A stretch of DNA of 64,000 nt from Acorus gramineus (lineage: Eukaryota > Streptophyta > Magnoliopsida > Acorales > Acoraceae). The position numbers and the translations under genes were made by a program. Below are positions 37,981 through 51,171 of this stretch, piece after piece. The notes under the pieces were generated by a model that did not search any database, was not told the DNA's origin, and saw nothing but the letters and a program-made list of their open reading frames with translations. Location: the NCBI GenBank assembly GCA_030737835.1, contig JAUJYN010000027.1:1240001-1304000 (forward strand), given 5' to 3'. The stretch's first letter is position 1; each line of letters opens with the position of its first letter.

Positions 37981-37992
37981 TGGTATCAGAGC
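37981..37992 (+). other. Primer-binding site, tRNA-Met type
   Basis: TGGTATCAGAGC, five bases after the LTR end; complementary to the 3' end of plant initiator tRNA-Met. Typical of chromoviruses and many other plant LTR elements. Confidence 0.9.
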
Positions 37993-40704
37993 CTGGTCCT
38001 GTCAGAGCCTAAGTCTAGTCGTATGGATGATGAGTCGTAGGATTGCCATCCGAGTATTCTTGTTTTAGAAGTTATCTTAGGTTGCTGACATGCCTCCTCG
38101 CATCCGTTGACGTGGACGTGACCCCCCTGGACCCACCCTTAAGTTGTTGACTGGGTCGACTGATTAGGGTCAGTTGTTGGATCCCTTGTGGTGGGATTAA
38201 GGCTTGGGTAGGAGATTTATGCCCAGTAGTATGATAGTGATGAATTGGTCACAATTTCTAAGGTATGAATTGTGTCTCGATAATGGAGCTTCTTTCCCGT
38301 GCATCGGTATTGCTGGTAACCATGGAGTTCGCGTGCGGCACCAGTTTCAAGTGTTGAGGATGTGGCATATTGCTCATTAAGGGGTGATGTCTTCTTCCAG
38401 CCTTCCTACTCAGGATTAAGGGGCCTTGCGGGGTCATCGTTGAGACCTGGCTAGGGTACTCCGTATTCCTTGTTTGGTTGTCGGGATATCCTATATCGGG
38501 CCCTCATAGTGCCCTTCCAAGGTTCTTTTCCCAGTCAAGGAATACCTTTGAAGCATCAAATTGATGATGGATTTTTCCTCTCACTTGGAAGGTGCTGTAG
38601 CGAGTGGTGATGCATACGATCGGGATTGGGTACATCCTATTGCAGCTTGGTGGGCGATTGCTTGTGGACTGGGTTCCATAGTGGCATCTGGAGTCGCTTC
38701 GATATATCATTGTGCGTTGTAGCTGCCCGGTTGAGGCCAGAGCCCTGTGAGGTGCTCCCAGATACTATGCTTGTTGGTGCGCCCATATGGCAGAGATAGT
38801 GGGCTTGGGAGGCTACCAGGTAGAGGCCACACCGGGAGAGTGCTACTGGATGATGTCGAGAGCGTGGACTCCCTATGATGAATCTGCCCATGGAGTGCAG
38901 GATGCTGGAGTTCCAATGATTATAGTTGAGCGACCTACCTCTGGTGGCATGTGAAGCACAGTTGTGGATACTGTCGCGTTTTGCCCCACATGGGTCGTAA
39001 ATGAGGAGACGCGATGCTAACGTTCGTGATGGGACTCAACCGCCTTATCAGATAGATGACGTCGCATAGGCATTGTCGAGGTTCGACGACCCCCCTTATT
39101 GCGTGTCTTGTGGATTAAGCGCGGTTGAGCGGCTTACCAAGCGTGTAAGTGTTATCATGAGCGCCAGCCATGCTCGAGGAGCAGAATCTGGACTTAATTG
39201 TTCGTGGTATTGTTTTGATCTTCCCGTAAGGGTTGAAGATCAGGTACCCCTTGCTATGAATTGATGATCTATTTGACCAGCTCTGGGAGCAAGTGTCTTC
39301 TGTTAGATCAATCTCCGCACAAGGGTACCACAAGTTGGAGATCCGGGAGTTGGACATCCTGTAGATGGCCTTTCGTGACCGTTTCAGGCACTACGAGTTT
39401 TAAGTACTGCTGTCGGGGTTGACGAATGCGCCGGATGCCTTCGTGGATCTCAAAAGTTTTATTGGGCTTCCGTGGACTACTTTGGGGTAGTCTTCATTGA
39501 GATTGCTAGTGGTGCGATGAAAAGGCGATATGGGTGACCTTGTTTCCCCAGGTTGGCATGCCCTCAGGCAAAGTTCGAGAATCATCATCGCGTTGGAAAA
39601 CGGCAGTCCATGGAGATTCCACAGTGGACGTGGGAGTGCGTTATTAGGGATTGTTGCGGACTCGCTAATGTCACGTTCGGGTCACGACGCCGTCTAGGTG
39701 ATCAATGACCGACTGACTAAGTCCGCGCTTCCCTCCCTACTTCGACTGATTGAGTCTCTGGACGCCTTGACGTGGGTTTTCACCTTCGCGATTGTTCGTG
39801 GCACTCCGGTCGGCGCTATTTTCGGTTGAAATGCGAGGGTTACTTGGAGGTTGTGGGGCAGCCTTGGCAGGCTTTGGCGCGAGCCTCCATTTAAGTATAG
39901 CGTTTCATCGCCGATGGACAGCCAGACAAAGAGGACGATTCAGACCTTGGAGGACATGCTAAGTGCCTGCGTGCTCGATGATGAGGGCAGTTGGGTGAGG
40001 CACCACCCATTTGTTGGGGTATGCCTGCAAGACGACTGCCATTCGAGCATCCAGATGGATCTGTGAAAGGCACTCTACAGGCGCAGTTTTATACCTCCCA
40101 TGTTTTGGGACGGTTGAGGAGCGCCAGTTAGAGAGGCCACAAGTTAGTTGTTTGACCTTGCGGTGGTCAGGTTGGTTCGTGTGTGCATCTGCACCTCTCA
40201 GAACCGACAGAAGGGCTACGCAGGTCATCGTCGCCAGGAGCTTACCTTTGGGTTTGGCGACCATGTTTTCGTGAAGGTGTCCCAGTTTAAGGGCATCCTC
40301 TGTTTCGACGTTCGGGGCAAGCTGAGTTGGCTCTTCAATGGGACTGTTTCTCGTCATTGAGTGGATTGGGGAGGTGGCTTGTCATGTAGCCTTTCCCCAC
40401 AGCTGGCTCATGCCCACGACGTCGTCCTTGTCTCATGGCCGAGGCGTTATGTCCAAGATCCTGCTCATGTCACTCCGTTCGACCGTCTCATTCTCGAGCT
40501 GGATTTGTCATTCGTGGAGCAGTGGATCGAGGTCAGAGACCAGCATGAGAAGAGGCTCCACGCTAAGACCGTTCCCTTGATTGCAGTGTGTCGGTAGCGC
40601 CAGTCTGGTGCATAGACCACTTGGGAACAAAAGGTCTATGCATGATACTTGCTATATTCGGTCTTCCCTTTGGGTTTCCTTAAATTTCGAGGACTAAATT
40701 TACT

Positions 40705-40717
40705 AAGGGGGGGAGAA
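40705..40717 (+). other. Polypurine tract
   Basis: AAGGGGGGGAGAA immediately before the 3' LTR start TGTTATGCC; the plus-strand DNA primer of the element. Confidence 0.9.
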
Positions 40718-41155
40718 TGTTATGCCTGTGTCATTTGGAGCCATTTCGGTTAAGCCTTGGTCACTTCTGGGTCATTCAGGGGCTTTTTAATTTTTCGATC
40801 GGAGCCGCTAAAATTTTAGACTTTTAGCTATCTGCGTGAGTTCGAGTACTCCGATTGAAAATCTAACTGCATATTATGAGTCCTGGTGCCATTTTGTACT
40901 ACTCATAAAAATTTCATCGAATTCTGGTAACGTTTGGAAAAATATGCAGTTCTGAATCGTATCCTAGTTTTCGAGAGTTCCTGGCTTGATTAGTTGAATA
41001 GTGTTGGGATATTTTGGTGGTTAAGGTGACCTTGGGTAATCTCACCCCCTATTGGTTAAAGAGTAAGAAAACTATGGATATTTTAAATGTGTGTGGGTGA
41101 GTTTAGCTTAGGTGCACCCCCCCCTTTTTCCCTTCTCATCACCCCCCCCCCCCCC
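40718..41155 (+). mobile_element. 3' LTR of copy E, start portion
   Basis: About 435 bp matching 34350-34785 in the same orientation, up to a long C-run at about 41141-41158. Beyond it the sequence is the inverted copy D, so the two LTRs meet head to head at the C-run. Confidence 0.75.
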
Positions 41156-42236
41156 CCCAAATCGCCACCACCACCTCCTCGGCCTCTCCTCAGCCTCCTC
41201 TTCAGCTGCAATCAGTGGGGCGGAAAGATCATGCAAGGGAGCTTGAGAGAAGGGAAGAAACAAACAACAACAACACAAGAACCAACCTCCTCTAACACTT
41301 CCTCCACCACCATCTCCTTCTCATTGAAACATAACAACAAACACATTGGGGGGGGGGGGTTGAATGAGAGAAAGAGAGGGCCAAAAAAATAGGCGTGGAC
41401 GTTTGGGAGGGAGAGAGAGAGAGAGGAAGAGAAGATATATATCACAAATATCTAAGGGGAAAAGACCTAGTCGCCCTTTGACTAGAAATTTTGCGCAAGC
41501 TTCACTGGAACAGCCATAACTTCCTCGATATAGATCCGAATTGCACGATTCTAATTCCGTTGGAAATCTAAGAAGATTATCTACAACTTTCATGTTTATG
41601 CCAAGATCAGATAATCCCTCCAGTTATTCCGAAATTAGAGCTAAACATAGAGCGGGGCTGCAGCCAGAATTTCCATCCCCGGGATATACTTGGAAAAATA
41701 CCCATAACTTTTACTACAAGAATCCAGTTGATCTAATTCCACTTCTGTACAAAAGCTAACTCAAAACTGGACATCTCATTGTAAAATCGTATTTAAACCT
41801 CTTCATCTTGGATTTTAACAAAATCAAATCCAAATACCAAATCGGGAATACATAACTTCTAGGAAAAAAATTATGTACCCAAATTTTCAAACAGAACGCT
41901 CCAAATGACACAGGCACAACAAAATAATCCCTTCAGCTATTCCGAAATGTGAGCTAAACATTGAACAGGGCTGCTGCCAGAATTTTTCATCCCCGGGGTA
42001 TACTTGGAAAAATACCCATAACTTTTACTACATGAATCCAGTTGATCTAATTCCACTTTTGTATGAAAGCTAACTCGAAACTGAGCATCTCATAATAAAA
42101 TCATATTTAAACCTCTTCATCTTGGATTTTAACAAAATCAAATCCAAATACCAAATTGAAAATACATAACTTCGAGGAGAAAAATTATGTAGCCAAATTT
42201 TCAATCAGAGCGCTCCAAATGACACAGGCATAACAG
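41156..42236 (-). mobile_element. Long LTR (copy D), right part with its terminus
   Basis: Aligns with 2440-3200 of copy A on the same strand: GCGCAAGCTTCACTGGAACA, then GTATACTTGGAAAAATACCC. A first terminus ends at 41921. A second stretch (41922-42236) repeats the last 315 bp and ends again with CAAATGACACAGGCATAACA at 42236. Together with 32791-34349 it brackets copy E. Confidence 0.65.
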
Positions 42237-45200
42237 TTCCGATTGGCCTAACCTGAATGTTTACACCACAAACAGATCGCACAAAAACAAAAATGAAACT
42301 CGTTTTTCTCCTCTTCTCCACCGATCAAATATGAATGAAAAAAAAATTTGATGTTTGTTTTCGTTGCGAGAGAACAATCAGAAAAAAAAAAATGAAACTT
42401 GTGATTTTTTATTTTCTTGAACATGCAATTGAATTCGTATATTCCAGAAAAAAAAAGTGATCTCCATATCGTAACTAACCTCGTAATTATTGGACCGGTT
42501 ATGGAAACAACGAAGAGATTAATTATGAGAACTAACCCTATAATTATTGGACCGGTTATGGAAACAACGAAGAGATTAATTGTGATGGGGTAATATAGGA
42601 AATTCACACTTGCCATCTCATGAGGTTTAGAATGGGGTCTATTAATTGGGACCAAAAAATCATTATTGAAAGAAAATATATAGAGTCTTTTAAAGATGTT
42701 CTTAGATTGTGATTTGTGGATGGAGATCTGATTTGGGGTATTCACACGACGGATTTATAGGCGTTCGGACAAAACGGATAGGTTTCAATTTTTCTTTTTA
42801 AATATCAAAATTCAATTTTTTTTTTTTTTGTCCATGTGAAAAGTTTTACTTTAGGGACTTAAATAGAATTCTTTATTTAAAAAAAAAATCTTACATAAAT
42901 ATTACAAAATTTTGTAATTTTTCAAATTACAAAATTAAATAAAGAGAAAATATTACAAAACAGTCATGATACCTAGGTCCTCAAAATATAAGCCCCACTC
43001 ACAAGCCCCATGAGGTGTCATCATCTCATTGGTTGTTTTTTTTGGTTTATTGACTTTTTAAAAATGGTAAAATGACAAAATACAAATATGTCCTTCATTA
43101 AAAATCTCTCTCATTAACCCAAATCCCCCAATTTTCTCTATTCGGTTATTATGTGAATCTTGAAATCCATTTAACCATTTCAAATTTTGAATTTTAAAAT
43201 CCTTACCTAAATTACAATTGAACCTAAATTACACTAAAAAAGTTGGATATTTATTGTATTCAAATTTAAATAAAAAAACACATATGGTTACTATATGAAT
43301 TAGTTACATCAAATACCTTTATTAAATATTTATATCTCTCACAACGATTTGTTATATTTACATCAGAACTGTTATATTTACATAAATATAACAAACAATT
43401 TCATTTTCCTACCTAAATATTTTACATTCCATGCAATGTTTAAACAATTTAGAAACAGATTATATTTTCAATAGTCAGTTACATTTTATAAAAAATGTCA
43501 AACACTTTTTTTATTGTGTGATACATTTAACAAACATATGTATTTGACTATTACAGTAATAAATGTAACAAATATAAATTACTATTTACATTGAAACAAA
43601 TGCAATACACGAATGAATGTTACATTCATAAATGTAACAAATATAAATCAATATATGCATGCGGTTGACTGTTACATTTACGAATGTAACAAAAATAATA
43701 CAGATTTGAAAAATTATATTGTCAACAATGTAGCAGTAACATCAAACAAACTACTCATATATAAAATGTAATGATTTCGAGTGTTACATTTAGATATTGA
43801 AACAAAAACAAATCAAAATGTGATAAATGACATTCAATACATGAAAAAAAATTGTGTTTAAATATTTAAAACAAAAAGCAAAACACAATTTTTTTATGAA
43901 TCTAATAATGTCAAACCTGATCCGAGAGACATTGATGTGAGATCCAAATCGAAAAAAAAAAAACGATTTCGTGCCTTCTCCTCAAAAATAGAATTTCTGA
44001 TTTGCTCCCATGTATTCTTCATAAACAAAATCAATTCCGTAATGCAAAACCTCCTTATTTCGCATACAAGACAGATTTTCAATTGTTTCAACATCAATGG
44101 TTTCTCCGGTCTCTCTCAAATATTATTGCAAGATTTTAAGAATCCATTAATGGTGAATAAATACAGAATTTTTAGAATTAAATGATACTCCACAATCATA
44201 GGGATACATGTTAAGGTAGTTATGGGTATAATAGATAATGTACACTTACCACATCATAGGACCTGTGATGGAGCCTGAAAAATTGAGGCATATGAATCAT
44301 TATTGATTACAAAATCTTACGGTGGGTGTGCTATTTTTCAAAATTAAATAAAGAGAAAATATTACTACAGTATGTTTTTACTGTGCGGTCCAATATGTTT
44401 CCACCGGTATCTTACATGATTAAATATTTTGACAGTTGAATTTTGTTGCTTCATCATTGGCAGACCGTCATTCGTTAATGTTTCCACCGTTTAAAATTTT
44501 TAGTTCCTAATTTACCTTCTCTACACTCGAATAAAGGTTTTTTCTAAATAATTTTTTACTACTTATACAAAACAAAATCAACCCCAAATCTTTGACTGAT
44601 CTCTCAATCATTAATGCCGTAACCATTAGAATTTTTTTTTAATTTGCCCTCCACGCGTTCAGTGCAGATTTTCTTTTTTTCAAATTATTTTTTTAGCACT
44701 TATACAATTTTTTTTAAAATTGGTGGAAATGATTGACAAAAAGTGCTTAAGCAAAGACAAAAAGTGCTGAAGCATTCCCAGGAAATATCAAACGGTCAAC
44801 AAAATTGAACTCCAATTAAAAAAAAGGTTTTGTTACACTTTAGCCATTTTATTCACTGTATCAAAATATATTATATACTTCATTCAAAAATTTTAAATGT
44901 CCTATAAATGATATCATTTAATTTATTAAAAAACATAATTTACATTTTATAAAAATATTTACATAATTTAATAATAATATATTTAGGAGGTGAGGAGGAA
45001 AACAACCTCTCACCAATTTCTTTAGCAATCATGTAACCAATAAAAGGGGGGATGATGATAATGCAACTCTGGGAAGCGGTTATAACAAGTCAAATTCCTT
45101 CTGAAGGACGTGGCTATATATGGGAAGGAGTTTCTTTTGTATTCCTTCCCTTTCCATTCCTACAGCTTTTATTCTCCATTTCATGTCGGATCACTTTATT

Positions 45201-45414
45201 AATTGCGCTCTTCGCTTAACTTGGGTGAGAATTTTTTTTCTTGAATCTTTCCTACAAGGATAAGTTGTGCCTTTTACCTAATTAAACAACACCAAATTTT
45301 CTCTTAACCAGAAAAAAACAAAAACTTTCATATTGATGAGCTGGTCGAGAAAAACAAAACTTTATGATTTCCCATGAAAAATGGCTAGAACTGGATTTAC
45401 CAAAGAGAGAAAAG
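42237..45414. other. AT-rich spacer, no gene seen
   Basis: Holds a 57-bp tandem duplication (42474-42587). It also holds two dispersed similar stretches (42590-42680 and 44215-44310, both with CAC-TTRCCA and AATCATTATTGA words) and a repeated TTCAAAATTAAATAAAGAGA word at about 42930 and 44335. A 43300-43800 zone is rich in ACATTTATGAATGTAACAAA words. These shared pieces hint at an old duplicated or inserted unit, but no ends could be fixed. Confidence 0.4.
42474..42587. repeat. Two-copy tandem duplication, 57-bp unit
   Basis: Units at 42474-42530 and 42531-42587 share ATTATTGGACCGGTTATGGA and the following AACAACGAAGAGATTAATT, with about five changes in total. Confidence 0.9.
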
Positions 45415-45525
45415 GGAAATTATCATTTTTAGCCCCGGAAAAATGAATATTTACAAAAATAGCCCCCCCACCCGAATATTTGCAAAAACTAGCCCCGTTG
45501 GCATTTTACACTGGAGACGGATTAT
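45415..45525 (+). repeat. Left terminal inverted repeat of the MULE
   Basis: About 111 bp, paired with 51312-51422. Its inner end opens an imperfect palindrome (45507-45545) built of ACACTGGAGACGGATT and its inverse, the same word that is amplified at the right end. Confidence 0.9.
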
Positions 45526-46053
45526 TATAAATCCGTCCCCGGTGTTCCATTCAAAAAAAAAAAACCAAACCAATCATCCAAACAAACCTTTTCTCTCTCT
45601 TTCACCCACCCACCCGTTGCCAACCCCGAAAAATCATCAAAAACAAGTTTGAATCCGAAGGTAAACATCAAAACCCTAAATGTTCTTGAATTTTATTATT
45701 TATTTGTCAATTGTTTTGATTTTTTTGGATAGATTAGGGTTTGTATTTTATGATGTTTTGTTAAGTGAATCCGAATTTTTTTAGGGTTTTGGTTATTTTA
45801 AAATGTTTTATTTGTCAAAATAAACTTTTAAATCTTAAAAAAATTTGTAATTTTTTTTAAAAATTGTATGGCCTTAGGAAATAATTCAATGGCCTCTTAG
45901 TAAACATTTTTAAAAAATTAAAGGCTATTTTTAGGAAATATGCTTTGTATGTGTTGCATGAATGTTTTTTGTGTTTAATGTGTATGTGTTGGATGGATTT
46001 TATTATTATGAATTTAGAAATATATTTACTAAGTTGAATAATTTATGGTTTAG

Positions 46054-48671
46054 ATGGTAAAGAAATCCGATGTCCCGTTAATGTACTCTTTTAACGGGAG
46101 GATTGTTCGAAGCGAAGGTAGTTCATTTTATGAAGGAGGTACCATGAAAACCACCATCATAAATAAGAAGATCTCTTATGTCGATTTACTCCAAATGATG
46201 TACCATTTGACGGAGACCGATCCAAGTCTTTACAAATTGTCCATGACTGCTGTGCATCCAACTCACGACGGAAAGTGTGCCCCTCTCGAAGATGATATGG
46301 GGGTGAAAGTTATGATAATGATGTACCCAAAGCACGCGCATATCATTCAAATATGGTTAGAGAAGGAAGAGATCATACAAAGAGGCCGTGGCGCGATGAA
46401 TTATGATCCAGAAGATTCATATCCTTCCATTGTTCGTGAACCATATCAACCTTCATCGTCGTCGTTTGTTCCGTGCACCCAAGAGAATATGATTGAAGCA
46501 ACACCGACCAATGCCTGTGTGAATATACCACATTTGTAAGTATTGTGAATTTATAGGATGTTTTTGGTGGGTGTATTCATATATGTAAGTATATTGTGTT
46601 TGCATTTATAGGTCCCCATTTCATGACATGGGTTGGGACGATATTCGTGAAGGAATTGAAGTGAACAATGAAGGAGAAGAAGATCAAGAAGGGGGAGAAG
46701 AAGAAGATCAAGATTGGGGAGAAGAAGAAGAGGATGATTATGAAGAAGGCTCCGAAGAAGAAGAAGAAGCAGAGGAACCTGATAGTGAGGAGGACCATGA
46801 TGTGAGGAGAACTGCCATCAGTGAATATGGTGTTCCTCAAATGTTTCCTACACGTGAGCTTATGGAGCAGGCGGTGGCTGAAAATGTCCATCCATGCATT
46901 TATGAAATCGGATCTTCTTCGTGTAATGAACTTGAGGTTGGTCAGCTTTTCGCGAATAAGAAGTCACTCATTAATGCTGTCCGAACCTGGAGCATAAAGA
47001 AATGCGCACAATGTCATGTGGTGAAATCAAATGCAGAAAAATACGCCGTTAAGTGCATAAATGATGAATGTAATTGGAGATTATATGCGAGGAGGGTCAG
47101 TGGTTCAGAAATGTTCAAGATTTCCACTCTGAGAGTTCCTCATACATGCTCCGATCCTCTTCTCAGTTCAAATCACAGACAATTTAGTTCTGATTATATC
47201 TCACAGCTGATTATGCCAACGATTCGTCATAATTTGAGAATCAGTGCTACTGAGATAATGGACAGGATACGTGCTGATCATCACTACACAATTTCATACT
47301 CAAAGCAAACCGTGCCAAATGGAAGGCTATGGAGAGGATATTTGGAAATTGGGAGGAATCATATGCTGAGTTGCCTCTATATGTTGATGCCTTGAGGAGG
47401 TCTAATCCAGGAACAACTGTGTTCTTCGAAGGCCCTGTCATACAAGAGAATAACATGGGCAGACCGATCCGACAGTTTGAACGTGTTTTTTGGGCATTCG
47501 GTCCAGCCTTAGAGGCTTTCAAACATTGTCGTCCATTGGTTTGCATCGATGGAACACATCTGTATGGAAAGTATAAAGGAACTCTCCTGATAGCCACTGC
47601 TTGCGATGCAGAAAATGGTTTGCTTCCGATAGCCTTTGCTATAGTTGAGTCTGAGAACAGAAGCAGTTGGACCTTCTTCCTTTGGAACTTGTACATTTCT
47701 GTTGGTGGTATAAACAATTTGTGTGTCATATCTGATCGGCACTTGGGCATCATAGCAGGCATGAAGGATATTGAGGAATCAAGCAATGTAACATGGCACC
47801 ATCGTTTCTGTATGAGACACATGATAGACAACTTCAAAAAACATGTAAAATCAAAGGAGTTGAGTGACCAGGTGTGGAGGGCTGCCACCTTGAAATGTCC
47901 AAATCAATTTGCTGATGAAATGCGAAAGATTCTTACTGCCTCCTCACAAGCTCGCACATGGCTTGATCAAGTCCCTCCACAAACATGGGCCCTTTGTTAT
48001 GACGATGGCCGTCGTCATGGCACGATGACCACCAATAGAGCTGAAAGCATGAACAGTGTCTTGAAAGGTGTAAGAGGGTTGCCAATCACTGCCATATTAC
48101 CATACGAGTGTCAGAGTATTTTTATACAAGGCGTGAATCGGCCGAGAGCATGTCAGGTGAACATGTGCCATCTATGCAGCAACATTTGGAGAGAACTGCA
48201 CATGATGCAAGGGCGATGTTAGTAAGAAGGCTTGATAGATCAGAATTCAATGTCCAAGACAAGAATGCGGTTATGTACATTGTTTTCCTATATCCTGACA
48301 ATGCAGAATGTCAATGTCATGTTCCGAAGTTGTTTCACTATCCATGTGCACATGTCATAGCGGCCTGTGGGTATGCTCGTATTAGTCCTGGGAGATATGT
48401 GTCACATTGGCTTTCCTCAGAGTCATATAGACACACTTATGAACCCCGATTCCACTCCGTTGATGATAAAAGTCGTTGGCCGATTCCTACGGAAAACGAT
48501 CCCATCTTCATCCCACCAAATGTTAGGAGACAAGCGGGGCGCCCTGTATCAACTCGCCGACGTATGCATATGGACTCCAGGGATCCAAGTCTGAGATATA
48601 CATGTTCAATATGTCATGAGAAAGGCCATAGAAAAAATAAATGTCCACGTAGTGTTCAATTGTTTGAGTAG
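46054..48671 (+). pseudogene. mudrA-type MULE transposase, two exons, two frame changes
   Basis: DNA-cutting enzyme of the MULE. A 5' leader intron ends exactly at the ATG (TTTAG before 46054). Exon 1, 46054-46535, is an N-terminal domain of plant MULEs; exon 2, 46612-48671. A D/E-rich acidic linker lies at 46660-46800. Next comes the MuDR zinc DNA-binding domain (RTWSIKKC to CNWRLYARR, 46980-47095). The DDE catalytic core has LVCIDGTHLYGKYKG, CVISDRHLGI and NRAESMNSVL. Then follow a SWIM zinc finger (CQCHVPKLFHYPCAH) and a zinc knuckle (CSICHEKGHRKNKC). Two single-base losses, near 47310 and near 48105, split the frame; otherwise it spans about 847 residues, a normal length. The catalytic residues are intact, so decay is slight. 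Confidence 0.9.
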
Positions 48672-48699
48672 ATATTAACTTGTGTTCAAATTACAGGTG

Positions 48700-50867
48700 A
48701 TGGACATCCGTGAGTGGCATGGACCCGTCGTGGATGATTTGCTGTATTTTCAGGGATCTCATAGGTCTCATCATGGATTCCAGGGCAAGGTATGACTGAT
48801 GTGTTTTTCTCTAATGTTATTCTTCATATATGATTTTTTTCTTACTTCAATATATAATTTCCTTAAACAGACCGACTCCTCCAAGTTTACTATCCACATG
48901 GTGGCATTGCGGCACTGGGTCATGGATCCACGCATCGAGCCATACGTGAGGGCATCAGGATTGTATTATTTGACAGAGATGGGGTATACCAGATCAGATC
49001 ATCGACTTCTACAAGCACTGACTGAGAGATGGAGACCAGAGACCAACACATTTCATCTGCGAGATGACAATTACACTTCAGGACGTTGCTATTCTGACTG
49101 GACTACCCATTGATGGCAAGCCCGTGACTGGTATCACAGACCACGATGATTGGGCCAGCGTCTGTGAGGAGCTGTTAGGTGTTGGCCCCCCTGCAGATAA
49201 GATCAAGGGTGGAAGAATTTTTCTGTCATGGCTTAAAGAAACCTTCAGCATCGTACCAGATGTTGAATTGGACGACGATATCCTTGGGCAGTATGCACGT
49301 GCATACATCTTATTTGTGCTTGGATCAACAATCTTCGCCGATGGCACAGGAAATAAGATACATGCGTGCTACCTTCATCAGAGATTTTGAGGATGCTGGT
49401 CGATATTCATGGGGTGCAGCTGCGTTGGCCCACTTATATAGAGCATTGTACAGAGGTAGTGTGCTTGGAGAGAGGATGTCGGCAGGATCTCATGGTTTTT
49501 ATTCTTTGCTACAGGTAATATGCAAACCTCAATTTTCATCCATACATACTAAATTTGTTTTTTTTCTTGTGTTACTAAAGATTTTGTTCCAATGCAGCTA
49601 TGGTCGTGGGAGAGATTACATGTGGGACGACCGTCATTGATGATCCGGATTTTATTCTTGGAGATCGACCTTTGGGAGCAAGGTAATGTCAATATTTTCA
49701 TCTTCTTTTGTCAATTCATAGAAGATCATATATCATTAAAAGAGGTTTGATGAAAATTCGCGTGTTCTGATATACTATAGAGCACAACTGGACTATCAGC
49801 TTCAGTCGCAGGTGACTATACAATTAGCCATATATTTGACAAATGATATATTCTACGTTAATTGTCATACTAATTATATATTTGGTTTTTGGTAGGTTAT
49901 ATGGCAGCCTTATGCTGGGACATATGAGACACTACCACCTGCATGTTTGGATCATATGGAGTTGTGGACGGCTAGGGTCCCACTCATTTGCTTTGATATT
50001 GTGGAGATGCACGTGCCGGATCGAGTCGCACGTCAATTTGGATGGCATCAGGACATTCCATCTGATGTAGAGGCCATCGACCGGGTAAACCGACGAGGTA
50101 GACAGGATGTGAATTGGTGTGTTTTTCACGAGTCTTATATCGAGCGTTGGGACCAACGATTGGATCACATCCACCAATTTCCTGATACCCGGAGTTCGAG
50201 GAGATATATGGAGTGGTACTGGGAGAGAACAGTCAGACATATCACACCTCCACCACCCCCACAGTACCATCCAGGCTATGTCGCACCAAATTCGGTAAGA
50301 ATTTTAAACAGTGATAAATGATTTTATAACAACTTATTATATTGAAACTTTTGTTAACAGGGGGGAGTTACACAGAACATCACCGAGGTGCTTGCAAGGG
50401 GGTTGGTCTTATACCCCAACTGCGGTGAGTGGGATCGTATAGTTGCGGTGGCACGGGACTATGCAGATGCGATGATGGGAGACATGGGACAACCTTCGAG
50501 TACCCCCAGTGCATCTACAGATGCTGATGATTCTCAGGATGTGGTAGATGATAGTTTCGCTCACACGGAATTCACCATTGACGAGTTCTTCAATGATGTA
50601 CGACTGGATGCAGAGATCGATGAGCAACCACAACAACCAGCCCCAGCTCCTGATCCTCCACAGATGACACTCCAGACATATACTCGTGGACCACGCAGGG
50701 TTTGGTGTACTTCTTCTACTACTGCCAGTCGGGGATCGGGCGAACAATTTACCACTCCACCACAATCAGGTGTGCCACCATCCACAGCAACTGACGTACC
50801 CTCTTCATCAGCACCTCCTGCTCCGAGAAAAGCCAAAAAGAAAGGACTTCTGAGAATATTTGGATGA
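48700..50867 (+). pseudogene. Plant mobile domain (PMD) gene carried by the MULE
   Basis: Starts 28 nt after the transposase stop, directly behind a splice-acceptor-like TTACAG, same strand. Exons near 48700-48790, 48871-49515, 49598-49681, 49782-49811, 49895-50294 and 50361-50867. Motifs of PMD (aminotransferase-like, MAIN-like) proteins are clear: ITLQDVAILTGLPIDG, GRYSWGAAALAHLYRALY, LWSWERLHVGRP and RQFGWHQDIP. The C-terminal tail is low complexity (P, S, T, Q) and ends in a basic RKAKKKGLLRIFG. Shifts near 49057, 49365 and 49650 break the frame, if my exon borders are right. PMD proteins of plants are found both as host silencing factors (MAIN, MAIL1) and inside transposons. The job of the transposon type is not known. 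Confidence 0.85.
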
Positions 50868-51171
50868 TTGTATTTCTGTTGCATGTAAAACACTTTTATT
50901 TCTGCATTTTCATTTCTGTGTATTGATTTCTGAGAAAGGACTTCTGAGAATATTTTCATTTCATTTCTGTTGGATGACTGTAATTCATGCATTTTCATTT
51001 CTGTGTATTGTATTTGTGTATTTTCATTGGTGTTTAGAAACAGGAGTCAAGTGATTACAATGGATTTATGTAAATATATCAATGCATTCTTATTATATGT
51101 TCAAGCAGGAATTTTTATACAGGTGAGATAGCCAAAGTTGTATACAACTCAAAAAAAAAAAAAGGGCCTGA

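Larger units (their letters stand above)
37976..40717 (+). mobile_element. Internal region of the copy E element (fossil gag-pol remnants)
   Basis: Opens with the tRNA-Met type primer site TGGTATCAGAGC at 37981-37992 and closes with a polypurine tract at 40705-40717. At 2.7 kb it is well short of a complete Tekay-type interior, and it is broken many times. Recognisable late remnants include GFGDHVFVKVSQFKG near 40250, the integrase C-terminal block of Ty3/gypsy elements, and a worn chromodomain-like end before 40700. Order and sites fit Ty3/gypsy in the plus orientation. Confidence 0.75.

Noticed and set aside
37981-37992. tRNA-like matches here and at 5039-5056 as tRNA genes
   Set aside because: Only the 3' ends match and they stand just after LTR ends; they are primer-binding sites.
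42248-42745. 165-residue open frame on minus
   Set aside because: AT-rich, contains the 57-bp tandem duplication as a peptide repeat, no family resemblance.
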